Part shown: positions 8,250 to 17,246 of the stretch, one piece after another | How the letters are laid out: each line of letters begins with the position of its first letter | Position numbering within the stretch: the stretch's first letter is position 1 | From: Streptomyces sp. col6 | GTDB taxonomy: Bacteria > Actinomycetota > Actinomycetes > Streptomycetales > Streptomycetaceae | Direction of reading: 5' to 3' | DNA length: 62,981 bases | NCBI RefSeq assembly: GCF_008042035.1 | Contig: NZ_RDBL01000006.1 | Location: 674,238-737,218, forward strand | The notes under the pieces: generated by a model | What the model was told of the DNA's origin: nothing | What the model saw: only the letters and a program-made list of their open reading frames with translations | The model's database searches: none | Program-made: the position numbers and the translations under genes

Positions 8250-8678
8250 ATGGCACGTCACGCACTTTCCAAGTCCCGGCGCCGCACCCTGCTGCGCGCA
8301 GGCCTGACCGTCACCGCGGTGGGTGCCGCGTTCGGTGCGGGGGGTGCGGCGGCCCAGGCGGCCCCGCTGCCCGTCGTCCAGGAGACCGGCACCGACGCCG
8401 TCCTCGGGGAGGCCACCGGGGCGACCGGCAGTGCGGTCACCGGGGCGCTCGGTCAGGCCCTGGGGAACGGCATCGCGCCGGTGACCCAGCTGCGGCTCGA
8501 CCCGCTGGCCGGCACCGGCACGGACCCGCTGAACAACGCGGTGGGCACTCAGGTCGCCGACTTCAAGCCGCTCTCCACGGCGCTGGTCACCGACCCGCTG
8601 ACCAGCGGTGGCGCCCTGAAGGACCTGCCCCTGGCGGGCCCGGTCGTCGACGGGTTCGTGGGCGGGCTGCGCGGCTGA
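8250..8678 (+). CDS. small secreted protein with possible Tat signal
   Basis: A 142-aa protein with an export signal: KSRRRTLLRAG contains an RRTLL twin-arginine-like stretch, then a Gly/Ala hydrophobic core ending AAAQAAP, probable cleavage near residue 36. The mature part is Gly, Thr, Leu and Asp-rich without Cys (repeated GTDxxL segments). ATG 8250 follows AGGTGGGAAATCC. No known family. It resembles the secreted protein at 2196-2510 in composition and in being followed by a long perfect hairpin. Function unknown. Confidence 0.8.
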   Translation: MARHALSKSRRRTLLRAGLTVTAVGAAFGAGGAAAQAAPLPVVQETGTDAVLGEATGATGSAVTGALGQALGNGIAPVTQLRLDPLAGTGTDPLNNAVGTQVADFKPLSTALVTDPLTSGGALKDLPLAGPVVDGFVGGLRG

Positions 8679-8685
8679 CGACGCG

Positions 8686-8725
8686 ACGGTCCGTTCCCCG
8701 GAGACGCCTCCGGGGAACGGACCGT
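8686..8725. terminator. bidirectional terminator hairpin
   Basis: A perfect 18-bp inverted repeat with a 4-nt loop, between the convergent secreted-protein and ALDH-like genes. Confidence 0.78.
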
Positions 8726-8747
8726 GCCTGTTACGTGTGTCGCGTGG

Positions 8748-9650
8748 TCAGTACGAGGAGCCCGACGCGCCCAGCGCGCCCGTCGGGTGCCAGACCGTCT
8801 TGGTCTCCAGGAACGCCGTCAGGCGGTGCGTACCGGGACCGGCCGTCCAGTCGTCGCTCTCACTGTCCACAGTCTGTGGACGAGAAACGCGCTTCAGGTT
8901 GTCGGCCGCCGCGATCTCCAGCTCCTTCGCCAGCTCCGCGTCCGCGCCCGTGAGGTCGATGCCGTTCACGTCCTGGTGGGCGGCGAGCGGCGCCGCGATC
9001 TCCGCGGTCTTCCCCGACAGGATGTTGACCACACCGCCCGGCAGGTCCGAGGTGGCCAGCACCTCGCCCAACGACAGCGCGGGCAGCGGGGACTTCGCGG
9101 AGGCCACGACGACCACCGTGTTGCCGGCCGCGATCACCGGGGCCACCACCGAGACCAGGCCCAGGAACGACGACTCCTGCGGGGCGAGGACGGTGACCAC
9201 GCCGGTCGGCTCGGGCGTCGAGAGGTTGAAGAAGGGGCCCGCCACCGGGTTCGCGCCGCCCACGATCTGGGCGATCTTGTCCGTCCAGCCCGCGTACCAG
9301 ACCCAGCGGTCCACCGCCGCGTCCACGACGGCCGCCGCCTTGGACTTCGACAGGCCCTCCGCCTCGGCCACTTCGCGGACGAACTGCTCGCGGCGGCCCT
9401 CCAGCATCTCCGCGACGCGGTAGAGGATCTGGCCGCGGTTGTACGCGGTCGCGCCCGACCAGCCGCCGAACGCCTTGCGGGCGGCCACGACCGCGTCGCG
9501 CGCGTCCTTGCGGGAGGACTGGGGCGCGTTCGCCAGCCACTTGCCCTTCGAGTCCGTCACCTCGTACACCCGGCCGCTCTCGGAGCGGGGGAACTTGCCC
9601 CCGACGTACAGCTTGTAGGTCTTGAAGACGCTCAGACGGTTATCGGACAT
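8748..9650 (-). CDS. truncated aldehyde dehydrogenase-like protein lacking catalytic residues
   Basis: Only 300 aa against about 480 for a full ALDH. It aligns with the N-terminal, NAD-binding-fold half: YVGGKFPRSE, YNRGQILYRVAEML, VWYAGW, VVTVLAP in place of the catalytic-Asn segment, SDLPGGVVNILSG. The IPWN Asn, the ELGGK Glu and the catalytic Cys are absent, and the sequence ends after a short unrelated tail. ATG 9650 lies inside the end of the upstream catalytic ALDH gene (11-bp overlap), so both are co-translated. The arrangement looks like the two halves of an ALDH16-type protein, whose C-terminal ALDH domain is a non-catalytic pseudo-enzyme, encoded as separate genes. A structural partner role is inferred. 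Confidence 0.85.
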   Translation of the reverse strand: MSDNRLSVFKTYKLYVGGKFPRSESGRVYEVTDSKGKWLANAPQSSRKDARDAVVAARKAFGGWSGATAYNRGQILYRVAEMLEGRREQFVREVAEAEGLSKSKAAAVVDAAVDRWVWYAGWTDKIAQIVGGANPVAGPFFNLSTPEPTGVVTVLAPQESSFLGLVSVVAPVIAAGNTVVVVASAKSPLPALSLGEVLATSDLPGGVVNILSGKTAEIAAPLAAHQDVNGIDLTGADAELAKELEIAAADNLKRVSRPQTVDSESDDWTAGPGTHRLTAFLETKTVWHPTGALGASGSSY

Positions 9651-11079
9651 CGAGGTACGCCTCCAGGCCGTGGCGGCCGCCTTCGCGGCCGAAGCCCGAC
9701 TCCTTGTAGCCGCCGAAGGGCGAGGTCGGGTCGAACTTGTTGAACGTGTTGGCCCAGACGACGCCCGCGCGGAGCTTGTTCGCCACCGCGAGGATGCGGG
9801 AGCCCTTCTCCGTCCAGATGCCGGCCGACAGCCCGTACTGGCTGTTGTTGGCCTTGGCGACCGCCTCGTCCGGCGTACGGAACGACAGCACGGAGAGCAC
9901 CGGGCCGAAGATCTCGTCGCGGGCGATCGTGTGCGCCTGGGTGACGTTCGTGAAGAGCGTCGGGGCGAACCAGTAACCGGCCGAGGGCAGCTCGCACGGG
10001 GCGCTCCAGCGCTCCGCGCCCTCCGCCTCACCGGTCTCCACGAGCGCGGTGATCCGGGCCAACTGCTCCGAGGAGTTGATCGCGCCGATGTCGGTGTTCT
10101 TGTCCAGCGGGTCGCCGAGGCGCAGCGAGGACAGCCGGCGCTTGAGCGCGTCCAGCAGTTCGTCCTGGACCGACTCCTGCACCAGCAGCCGGGAGCCCGC
10201 GCAGCAGACCTGGCCCTGGTTGAAGAAGATGCCGGTGACGATGCCCTCGACGGCCTGGTCGATCGGGGCGTCGTCGAAGACGATGTTGGCGCCCTTGCCG
10301 CCCAGTTCGAGCGTGACCTTCTTGTCGGTCCCGGCGACGCTGCGGGCGATGGCCTTGCCGACGGCGGTCGAACCGGTGAAGGCGACCTTGTTGACGTCCC
10401 CGTGCTCCACGAGCGCCTGGCCCGCGTCGCCGTACCCCGTCAGGATGTTGACGACACCCTTGGGCAGGCCCGCCTGGCGGCAGATGTCAGCGAAGAACAG
10501 CGCCGACAGGGGCGTCGTCTCGGCGGGCTTCAGGACCACCGTGTTGCCCGTGGCGAGCGCCGGGGCGATCTTCCACGCGAGCATCAGGAGCGGGAAGTTC
10601 CACGGGATGACCTGGCCGGCCACGCCCAGCGGGCGCGGGTTCGGGCCGTAGCCCGCGTGGTCCAGTTTGTCGGCCCAGCCCGCGTAGTAGAAGAAGTGCG
10701 CGGCGACCAGCGGGAGGTCCGCGTCGCGGGTCTCCTTGATCGGCTTGCCGTTGTCCAGCGTCTCCAGGACGGCCAGCTCGCGGCTGCGCTCCTGGATGAT
10801 CCGGGCGATCCGGAAGAGGTACTTGGCGCGCTCGGAGCCGGGCAGCGCCGACCACTTCTCGAACGCGCGGCGGGCCGCCTTCACAGCCCGGTCCACGTCA
10901 TCGGCGCCGGCCCGCGCGACCTCGGACAGCACCTCCTCGCTGCTCGGCGAGACCGTCTTGAAGACCTTGCCGTCGGCCGCGTCGGTGAACTCACCGTCGA
11001 TGAACAGGCCGTACGACGGGGCGATGTCGACGACGGAACGGGACTCCGGCGCCGGTGCGTACTCGAATGCGGATGCCAT
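9640..11079 (-). CDS. NAD-dependent aldehyde dehydrogenase (ALDH16-like catalytic chain)
   Basis: A complete 479-aa ALDH. Seen: IPWNFPLLM with the catalytic Asn, VVLKPAETTP with the cofactor Lys, FTGSTAVGK, LELGGKGANIV with the general-base Glu, GQVCCAGSR with the catalytic Cys, and EIFGPVLSV. The start ATG 11079 is 5 bp after the deoC stop, so it is in one operon with deoC. DeoC releases acetaldehyde, which makes oxidation of acetaldehyde (or a related short aldehyde) to the acid the likely job. It overlaps the truncated ALDH-like gene by 11 bp. Confidence 0.9.
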   Translation of the reverse strand: MASAFEYAPAPESRSVVDIAPSYGLFIDGEFTDAADGKVFKTVSPSSEEVLSEVARAGADDVDRAVKAARRAFEKWSALPGSERAKYLFRIARIIQERSRELAVLETLDNGKPIKETRDADLPLVAAHFFYYAGWADKLDHAGYGPNPRPLGVAGQVIPWNFPLLMLAWKIAPALATGNTVVLKPAETTPLSALFFADICRQAGLPKGVVNILTGYGDAGQALVEHGDVNKVAFTGSTAVGKAIARSVAGTDKKVTLELGGKGANIVFDDAPIDQAVEGIVTGIFFNQGQVCCAGSRLLVQESVQDELLDALKRRLSSLRLGDPLDKNTDIGAINSSEQLARITALVETGEAEGAERWSAPCELPSAGYWFAPTLFTNVTQAHTIARDEIFGPVLSVLSFRTPDEAVAKANNSQYGLSAGIWTEKGSRILAVANKLRAGVVWANTFNKFDPTSPFGGYKESGFGREGGRHGLEAYLDVR

Positions 11080-11084
11080 GGGTA

Positions 11085-12032
11085 TCAGTCCACCGTCACG
11101 TAATCGGGGCCGGAGTAACGGCCGGTGCTGAGCTTCTGGCGCTGCATCAGCAGGTCGTTCAGCAGGCTGGAGGCGCCGAAGCGGAACCAGTGGTTGTCCA
11201 GCCAGTCCTCGCCCGCCGTCTCGTTCACCAGCACCAGGAACTTGATCGCGTCCTTGGAGGTGCGGATGCCGCCGGCCGGCTTCACGCCGATCTGGACGCC
11301 GGTCTCCGCGCGGAAGTCGCGCACCGCCTCCAGCATCAGCAGGGTGTTCGCGGGCGTGGCGTTCGTCGCCACCTTGCCGGTCGAGGTCTTGATGAAGTCC
11401 GCGCCCGCCAGCATCCCGAGCCAGGAGGCCCGCCGGATGTTGTCGTACGTGGACAGCTCGCCGGTCTCGAAGATCACCTTGAGGCGGGCGGACCCGCACT
11501 CCGCCTTCACGGCGAGGATCTCCTCGTACACCTTCAGATAGCGGCCGGCGAGGAACGCGCCCCGGTCGATCACCATGTCGATCTCGTCGGCACCGGCCGC
11601 CACGGCGTCCCGGACGTCCGCGAGCTTCACGTCGAGCGCGGCGCGCCCGGCGGGGAAGGCGGTCGCGACGGAGGCCACCTTCACGCCGGAGCCGGCCAGG
11701 GCCTCGGCGGCGGTGGCCGCCATGTCGGGGTAGACGCAGACCGCGGCGGTGCGCGGGGTCGTGCGGTCGGTGGGGTCGGGGTTGACGGCCTTGGCGGCGA
11801 GCGCCCGGACCTTGCCGGGGGTGTCCGCGCCTTCCAGCGTCGTCAGGTCGATCATCGAGATGGCGAGGTCGATGGCGTACGCCTTGGCCGTCGTCTTGAT
11901 CGACCTGGTTCCGAGGGCGGCTGCGCGCGCTTCGAGGCCGACCGCGTCGACGCCGGGCAGCCCGTGCAGGAAGCGGCGCAGCGCACTGTCGGACGCCGTC
12001 GCGTCGGCGAATGCGGGGAGGGTGGTGGGCAT
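11085..12032 (-). CDS. deoC: deoxyribose-phosphate aldolase
   Basis: Cleaves 2-deoxyribose-5-phosphate to glyceraldehyde-3-phosphate and acetaldehyde. A 315-aa class I aldolase (longer N-terminus than the E. coli enzyme, usual in actinobacteria) with the Schiff-base Lys215 in ADFIKTSTGK and the second conserved Lys in VGVKPAGGIR. ATG 12032 with GGTGGTGACC upstream is chosen over longer in-frame starts because the operator and a TATGCT -10 element lie at 12045-12063. First gene of the deoC-ALDH-ALDH-like operon, divergent from the PH-domain gene. Confidence 0.93.
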   Translation of the reverse strand: MPTTLPAFADATASDSALRRFLHGLPGVDAVGLEARAAALGTRSIKTTAKAYAIDLAISMIDLTTLEGADTPGKVRALAAKAVNPDPTDRTTPRTAAVCVYPDMAATAAEALAGSGVKVASVATAFPAGRAALDVKLADVRDAVAAGADEIDMVIDRGAFLAGRYLKVYEEILAVKAECGSARLKVIFETGELSTYDNIRRASWLGMLAGADFIKTSTGKVATNATPANTLLMLEAVRDFRAETGVQIGVKPAGGIRTSKDAIKFLVLVNETAGEDWLDNHWFRFGASSLLNDLLMQRQKLSTGRYSGPDYVTVD

Positions 12033-12051
12033 GGTCACCACCTGAGCATAT

Positions 12052-12063
12052 CTACGCGCGTAG
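12052..12063. promoter_or_regulatory. CTACGCGCGTAG operator in the deoC promoter
   Basis: Identical to the add and punA palindromes. On the minus strand it lies directly upstream of a TATGCT -10-like hexamer, inside the presumptive -35/-10 spacer, about 20 nt before the deoC start codon. Confidence 0.72.
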
Positions 12064-12167
12064 CGACCTGTACAGGGGCCCAGGTCACCGGGGGATCCCC
12101 CGGCCCGCACCCGCCGCGGGTGCAGCCGCCACCGCGGCCCCGTGCCGCGTCAGGCACAATCGGGCTC

Positions 12168-12815
12168 ATGACGAGCCCCACGCCTGCCGACGAGCCCACC
12201 TACGCCGACCGGACCTTCCGGTCGCCCGCCGGGCTGGCCGGAGGCGCCCTGCTCCTCGTGCTCGTCTGCTGGATCGGCGTCGACGCCGCCTTCCGGGGCG
12301 AGGGCCGGGCGCCGTGGATGGCGCTCGCCGGGCTGCTGACCGTCGTGCCGCTGATCGTCGCCTTCACGCTGCGCCCGGTGGTGGCCGCCAACGACCGGCG
12401 CATCCGCATCCGCAACCCGTTCCGCACGATCACGCTGCCGTGGACCGACGTCGCCGACGTACGGGCCGGGTACTCCACCGAGCTCTTCACCCAGGAGGGC
12501 ACGAAGTACCAGCTGTGGGCCGTGCCCGTCTCGCTGCGCCAGCGCAAGAAGGCCGCCCGCCAGCAGTCCCGGCAGGCGATGGACGACCCCTACCGCCGTA
12601 CGTCCACGACCGCCGACGTACGCGACAGCAAGGTCCGCACGGCCGCCGCCGACCAGACCGTGGCCGACCTGCGCGAGCTGTCCGAGCGCGCCGGTGACAA
12701 GCCCCTGCCCGACGCACCCGGCACCCCCCGCGCGTCGGTGCGCTGGGCGTACGAGATCATCGCCCCCGCCACCGTCGGCGCGGTGCTGCTCATCGTGCTG
12801 GGCGCGATCGGCTGA
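12168..12815 (+). CDS. PH-domain membrane protein
   Basis: A 215-aa protein with two N-terminal hydrophobic helices (about 24-42 and 50-68), a compact bacterial PH-like domain (RRIRIRNPFRTITLPWTDVADVR, WAVPVSL), a charged linker rich in Arg/Gln/Asp, and a C-terminal helix (about 195-213). This is the common actinobacterial membrane bPH architecture; function unknown. ATG 12168 is adopted; the frame is open upstream but runs over the deoC promoter. Confidence 0.82.
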   Translation: MTSPTPADEPTYADRTFRSPAGLAGGALLLVLVCWIGVDAAFRGEGRAPWMALAGLLTVVPLIVAFTLRPVVAANDRRIRIRNPFRTITLPWTDVADVRAGYSTELFTQEGTKYQLWAVPVSLRQRKKAARQQSRQAMDDPYRRTSTTADVRDSKVRTAAADQTVADLRELSERAGDKPLPDAPGTPRASVRWAYEIIAPATVGAVLLIVLGAIG

Positions 12816-12872
12816 CCGCCGGCGCGTTGCCGAGTGGTGCTCGGCGGGACAGGCTCCAGGGCGGCGGCGCCG

Positions 12873-13865
12873 TCACAGCCAGCCCTGGCGCTGTGCCTGC
12901 AGCGCCAGCTGGAAGCGGTTCGCCGCGCCGAGACCGGCCATCAGGATCTGCAGCCGCCGGAACAGCGTGCGGCGGCTGATCCCCAGCTCACGCGCGATGA
13001 CCTCGTCGCTCGTGCCGCCCGCCAGGAGCCACAGCAGCCGCCGGTCCGCGGGCGCGAGACCGCCCGGGAGCGTGGTGCGGCCGCTGAACGGCAGGGCGCT
13101 CTGCCAGTACTGCTCGAACAGGGCGATGAGCGCCGACAGCAGACCGCACGGCTGCACCACCAGCATCGTGTTGTGCACATCGGCCTCCCTGATCGACAGC
13201 GAGACCAGCGCGGACGCGTCGTCGATGATCACCAGCTTCACCGGCACCGCCGGCGCCACCCTGGCCTGCTCGCCCGCCCGGACGCACGGCTCGATGACGT
13301 CCTTCAGATGCCCGGGGTGCTCCAGGGACTCCCGCGAGTACACGACGCGCTGCGTCACTCCACGGGCCAGCGTGGCCAGCGCGTCCTCCGTCGCCCCGGG
13401 ATGCGGGACGTACGGCGGTGACTCCAGCTGCCGGATCTGCTCCCGCGCGCTCGCCCAGGCCCGCCGGATCCTCGGGCCGACCGCGTCACCGGTGACGGAC
13501 TCGACGAGATCGTCGTTGTACGCGGCGAGCCGCTGCCGCCGGAACGCGTCGAACGCGCCCCCGACGGCGAGCCGGGACTCCTCGACCTCGCTCGCCCGCT
13601 GCCTGGCCAGGATCTCCAGACCGGCGGCCGGCGGGACCGGGGCGACCACGTCCTCGTCCGCCCCGGCGCCGCCGACCAGACCGGCGTCGGCCAGCTCCCC
13701 GTATGCCGCCGCGAGCGCCGCGGTGTCCAGACCGGTCGCCCGGCCGATCGCGGACAGGGGCGCGGGCGCCCGGTCGAGCAGCGCCAGATAGACCCGGCCG
13801 GCCGCTTCCCCCACCCCCAGGAGCCGGAGCGCCTCGGCCAGCTTCTCGTTCGTCATGTACGGCAT
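12873..13865 (-). CDS. LuxR-family transcriptional regulator with TrmB-like N-terminus
   Basis: About 330 residues. The N-terminus (LAEALRLLGVGEAAGRVYLALLDRAPAPLSAIGRATGL) resembles a TrmB-type winged helix. A middle regulatory region follows, and the C-terminus is a LuxR helix-turn-helix (LAPADRRLLWLLAGGTSDEVIARELGIS, RTLFRRLQ). No receiver domain. This type is abundant in Streptomyces and binds unknown small molecules. ATG 13865 is chosen; another ATG is three codons later. It diverges from the aminopeptidase P gene. Confidence 0.8.
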   Translation of the reverse strand: MPYMTNEKLAEALRLLGVGEAAGRVYLALLDRAPAPLSAIGRATGLDTAALAAAYGELADAGLVGGAGADEDVVAPVPPAAGLEILARQRASEVEESRLAVGGAFDAFRRQRLAAYNDDLVESVTGDAVGPRIRRAWASAREQIRQLESPPYVPHPGATEDALATLARGVTQRVVYSRESLEHPGHLKDVIEPCVRAGEQARVAPAVPVKLVIIDDASALVSLSIREADVHNTMLVVQPCGLLSALIALFEQYWQSALPFSGRTTLPGGLAPADRRLLWLLAGGTSDEVIARELGISRRTLFRRLQILMAGLGAANRFQLALQAQRQGWL

Positions 13866-14050
13866 TGTCCGCCGGGGGAGGGCCGCAGCGGTGGCCCCGC
13901 CGTCCCCTGCGCCGGGCTGCACGGCGAGGCGCGCTTGGCCGATCGGTGCCACTGGCACAGCCGTGCACCCGCGCGCCCGCCCCGGCGATAGCTTCCGGTT
14001 GCCGTCGGAGAGCACCCGGCGGTCCAACACGTCCAGAGAGGGAGCATGAC

Positions 14051-15463
14051 GTGGCGAAAGGCCGGAAGAACGGGCTCTACACGGAGATCTCCGCGGAACT
14101 CTCCGCACTGATGCGGACCGGGTGGGCGGACACCGAACGGCACGACCTGCTACCCGACGAACAGGCCCCCCATGCCGCCGCCCGGCGCGCGAAGCTCTCC
14201 GCGCTCTTCCCCGGCGAACGCCTCGTCATACCCTCCGGGAACCTCAAGACCCGGTCGAACGACGACGACTATCCGTTCCGGCCCTACTCCGGTTACGTCC
14301 ACATGACCGGCGACCAGGCCCGCGACGGCGCGCTCGTGCTCGAACCCCGGGACGGCGGCGGCCACGACGCGTACTGCTTCCAGCTGCCCCGGGACAGCAG
14401 GGACGACGACGTGTTCTGGACCGGCGCCACGGCCGAGCTGTGGACCGGCCGGCGACGTTCGCTCGCCGAGTCCGCCCGCGTCCTCGGCCTGCCCTGCCGC
14501 GACGTCCGTACGGCCGCCGACGAGCTGGCCGCGGCGCCCGGTGTGCCGACCCGGATCGTCCGGGGCATCGACCCCGCCCTGGAGCGGGCCGTCACCACCG
14601 ACGAGGACCGCGACGAGGAACTGGCGGAGGCGCTGAGCGGCCTGCGCCTCGTCAAGGACGCGTGGGAACTCGGTGAGCTGCGCAAGGCCGTGGACTCCAC
14701 CGTGCGCGGGTTCACCGACGCGATCGCCGACCTGTCCACAGCCGTGGCGACGTCCGAGCGGTGGATCGAGGGCACGTTCTTCCGGCGCGCCCGCCTGGAG
14801 GGCAACGCCGTCGGCTACGGCTCCATCTGCGCAGCCGGCGAGCACGCCACGATCATGCACTGGACCGACAACGACGGGCCGGTGCGCCCCGGCGACCTGC
14901 TCCTGTTCGACGCGGGTGTGGAGACGCGCACCCTCTACACCGCCGACGTCACGCGCACCCTTCCCATCAGCGGCATGTTCACACCGCTCCAGCGCAAGGT
15001 CTACGACGCGGTGTACGAGGCGCAGGAGGCGGGAATGGCCGCGGTGAAGCCGGGCGCCCACTACCGCGATTTCCACGAGGCCGCCCAGCGCCACCTCGCC
15101 GTCCGGCTCGTCGAGTGGGGCTTCATCGAGGGCCCGGCCGAGCGGGCGTACGCACTCGGCCTCCAGCGCCGCTTCACCATGGCCGGCACCGGTCACATGC
15201 TCGGCCTGGACGTCCACGACTGCGCCCGCGCGCGCAACGAGGAGTACGTCGACGGGGTGCTGGAGCCGGGCATGGTGCTGACCGTCGAGCCGGGCCTGTA
15301 CTTCCAGCCGGACGACCTGACGGTCCCCGAGGAGTGGCGCGGCATCGGCGTGCGCATCGAGGACGACCTCGTCGTGACGGAGTCCGGCCACGAGAACCTG
15401 TCGGCGGGGCTGCCGCGCTCGGCGGACGAGGTCGAGGCGTGGATGGCGCGGGTGTCGGGCTGA
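14051..15463 (+). CDS. pepP: Xaa-Pro aminopeptidase (M24B, aminopeptidase P)
   Basis: A cytoplasmic dinuclear-metal peptidase that removes N-terminal residues preceding proline. 470 aa from GTG 14051 with GGGAG upstream. An N-terminal AMP_N domain (TRSNDDDYPFRPYSGYVHMTG) precedes the creatinase fold. Metal ligands in order: FDAGVE, YTADVTRTLP, GTGHMLGLDVHD, TVEPGLYF and VRIEDDLVV. The region is convergent with the phosphosugar mutase gene, separated by a perfect hairpin. Monocistronic by position. Confidence 0.92.
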   Translation: MAKGRKNGLYTEISAELSALMRTGWADTERHDLLPDEQAPHAAARRAKLSALFPGERLVIPSGNLKTRSNDDDYPFRPYSGYVHMTGDQARDGALVLEPRDGGGHDAYCFQLPRDSRDDDVFWTGATAELWTGRRRSLAESARVLGLPCRDVRTAADELAAAPGVPTRIVRGIDPALERAVTTDEDRDEELAEALSGLRLVKDAWELGELRKAVDSTVRGFTDAIADLSTAVATSERWIEGTFFRRARLEGNAVGYGSICAAGEHATIMHWTDNDGPVRPGDLLLFDAGVETRTLYTADVTRTLPISGMFTPLQRKVYDAVYEAQEAGMAAVKPGAHYRDFHEAAQRHLAVRLVEWGFIEGPAERAYALGLQRRFTMAGTGHMLGLDVHDCARARNEEYVDGVLEPGMVLTVEPGLYFQPDDLTVPEEWRGIGVRIEDDLVVTESGHENLSAGLPRSADEVEAWMARVSG

Positions 15464-15468
15464 CGGTG

Positions 15469-15506
15469 CGTACGGGGAGGTCCGGGCGCCCGGACCTCCC
15501 CGTACG
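15469..15506. terminator. bidirectional terminator hairpin
   Basis: A perfect 38-bp palindrome (19-bp arms) located exactly between two convergent stop codons. Confidence 0.8.
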
Positions 15507-15511
15507 GGGAC

Positions 15512-17158
15512 TCAGATACCGGCCGCGGCGGCCAGGTCGCGCTTGATGCCGTTCAGCAGCTCGGTGGCCCGTGCGCGGGCCGCCGACAGTCCGGCGGCGG
15601 AGGCGACCGGCACCACGACCTCCAGGTAGCACTTCAGCTTCGGCTCGGTGCCGCTCGGGCGGACGATCACCCGGGCGCCGTCGAGGTGGTAGCGCAGGCC
15701 GTCGGTGGGCGGCAGCATGTCCGTGCCGCGCGACAGGTCCTCGGCCGTGGCGACGGCCAGCCCCGCCAGGGCCGCGGGCGGCTGTTCGCGCAGCCGGCGC
15801 ATGGCGTCCGCGATGACCGACAGGTCCTCCACCCGCACCGACAGCTGGTCGGTGGCGTGCAGCCCGTGCTCCACGGCGAGGTCGTCCAGCAGGTCCAGGA
15901 GCGTACGGCGCCGCTCCTTCAGTACGGAGGCGAGCTCGGCGACGAGCAGCGCGGCCGTGATGCCGTCCTTGTCGCGGACGCCCTCCGGGTCGACGCAGTA
16001 GCCGAGCGCCTCCTCGTACCCGTAGCGCAGCCCCTCCACGCGGGCGATCCACTTGAAGCCGGTCAGGGTCTCCTCGTAGCCCAGGCCCGCCTTTCCGGCG
16101 ATCCGGCCCAGGAGCGAGGACGAGACGATCGACTCGGCGAAGACGCCGGTGGCGCCCCGGCGCACCAGGTGGGCGGCGAGCAGCGCGCCGACCTCGTCGC
16201 CCCGCAGCATCCGCCAGCCGCCGTCCGCGGCCGGGTCCGGGACGGCGACGGCGCAGCGGTCGGCGTCCGGGTCGTTGGCGATGACGAGATCGGGGTTCAC
16301 CCGGCGCGCGGTGCTGAACGCGAGGTCCATCGCGCCGGGCTCCTCCGGATTGGGGAAGGCCACGGTGGGGAAGGCGGGGTCCGGCTCGGCCTGCTCCGCG
16401 ACGAGCACCGGGGCGGGGAAGCCGGCCCGGTCGAACGCGGCGGTGAGCACGGAGGCGCCGACGCCGTGCATCGCGGTGTACACGACGCGGGCGGTGCGCG
16501 GCGACTGGGCGTCGAGCACGGCGTCCGTACGCGCCAGGTACGCGTCCAGCACCTCGTCGCCGAGGGTCTCCCAGCCGCTGTCCGGGCGCGGGACGGTGTC
16601 CAGCGGGCCGACCGCCGCGATGGCCGCGGCGATCTCGCCGTCCGCCGGCGGAACGATCTGCGAGCCGTCGCCGAGGTAGACCTTGTAGCCGTTGTCGCGG
16701 GGCGGGTTGTGGCTGGCGGTCACCTCGACGCCGGCGACGGCCCCCAGGTGCCGTATGGCGTACGCGAGCACGGGCGTGGGCAGCGGGCGGGGGAGCACCG
16801 CGGCGCGCAGACCGGCCCCGGTCATCACGGCGGCGGTGTCCCGCGCGAAGTCGGCGGACTTGTAGCGGGCGTCGTAGCCGATGACGACGAGACCGCCGGT
16901 CTGCCCCTGGTCCTTCAGGTACGCGGCGAGGCCGGCGGCGGCGCGGATGACCACGGCGCGGTTCATGCGCATGGGGCCGGCGCCGAGTTCGCCCCGCAGG
17001 CCGGCGGTGCCGAACTGGAGCGTTCCCGCGAAGCGGGCGGTGAGCTCGTCGAGGTCCTCGGCGTCGATGAGCTTGGCGAGCTCGTCGCGGGTGTCGGGGT
17101 CGGGGTCCTCGGCGAGCCAGGCGCCGGCGCGGGCGAGGAGGTCCGGGGGTGTCGTCAC
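15512..17158 (-). CDS. phosphohexo/phosphopentomutase (phospho-sugar mutase)
   Basis: 548 aa, alpha-D-phosphohexomutase superfamily. All four signature loops are present: active Ser149 in TASHNPP, the metal loop NDPDADR, the sugar-specificity loop EEALGY, and the phosphate loop VRPSGTEPK. Sequence features (TAGLRGELGAGPMRMN, FKWIARV) fit the PGM2/PgcA-type enzymes that also isomerise ribose- and deoxyribose-1-phosphate. It lies 192 bp downstream of punA on the same strand; that context suggests conversion of the PNP product to the 5-phosphate used by DeoC. Annotated homologues are often called phosphomannomutase; substrate inferred. Confidence 0.9.
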   Translation of the reverse strand: MTTPPDLLARAGAWLAEDPDPDTRDELAKLIDAEDLDELTARFAGTLQFGTAGLRGELGAGPMRMNRAVVIRAAAGLAAYLKDQGQTGGLVVIGYDARYKSADFARDTAAVMTGAGLRAAVLPRPLPTPVLAYAIRHLGAVAGVEVTASHNPPRDNGYKVYLGDGSQIVPPADGEIAAAIAAVGPLDTVPRPDSGWETLGDEVLDAYLARTDAVLDAQSPRTARVVYTAMHGVGASVLTAAFDRAGFPAPVLVAEQAEPDPAFPTVAFPNPEEPGAMDLAFSTARRVNPDLVIANDPDADRCAVAVPDPAADGGWRMLRGDEVGALLAAHLVRRGATGVFAESIVSSSLLGRIAGKAGLGYEETLTGFKWIARVEGLRYGYEEALGYCVDPEGVRDKDGITAALLVAELASVLKERRRTLLDLLDDLAVEHGLHATDQLSVRVEDLSVIADAMRRLREQPPAALAGLAVATAEDLSRGTDMLPPTDGLRYHLDGARVIVRPSGTEPKLKCYLEVVVPVASAAGLSAARARATELLNGIKRDLAAAAGI

Positions 17159-17246
17159 GGGGGTGCCTTTCGTGTGCGGTGTGCGGTGCGGTGCGGGTGC
17201 GTTGCGCCTGCGGCGGGCCTTGTCCCCTACCCGCCCCTTCCCGAAA

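Noticed and set aside
12033..12110. Longer deoC N-terminus from an upstream in-frame start
   Set aside because: Would be translated across the operator and -10 element; the family N-terminus and ribosome site support ATG 12032.
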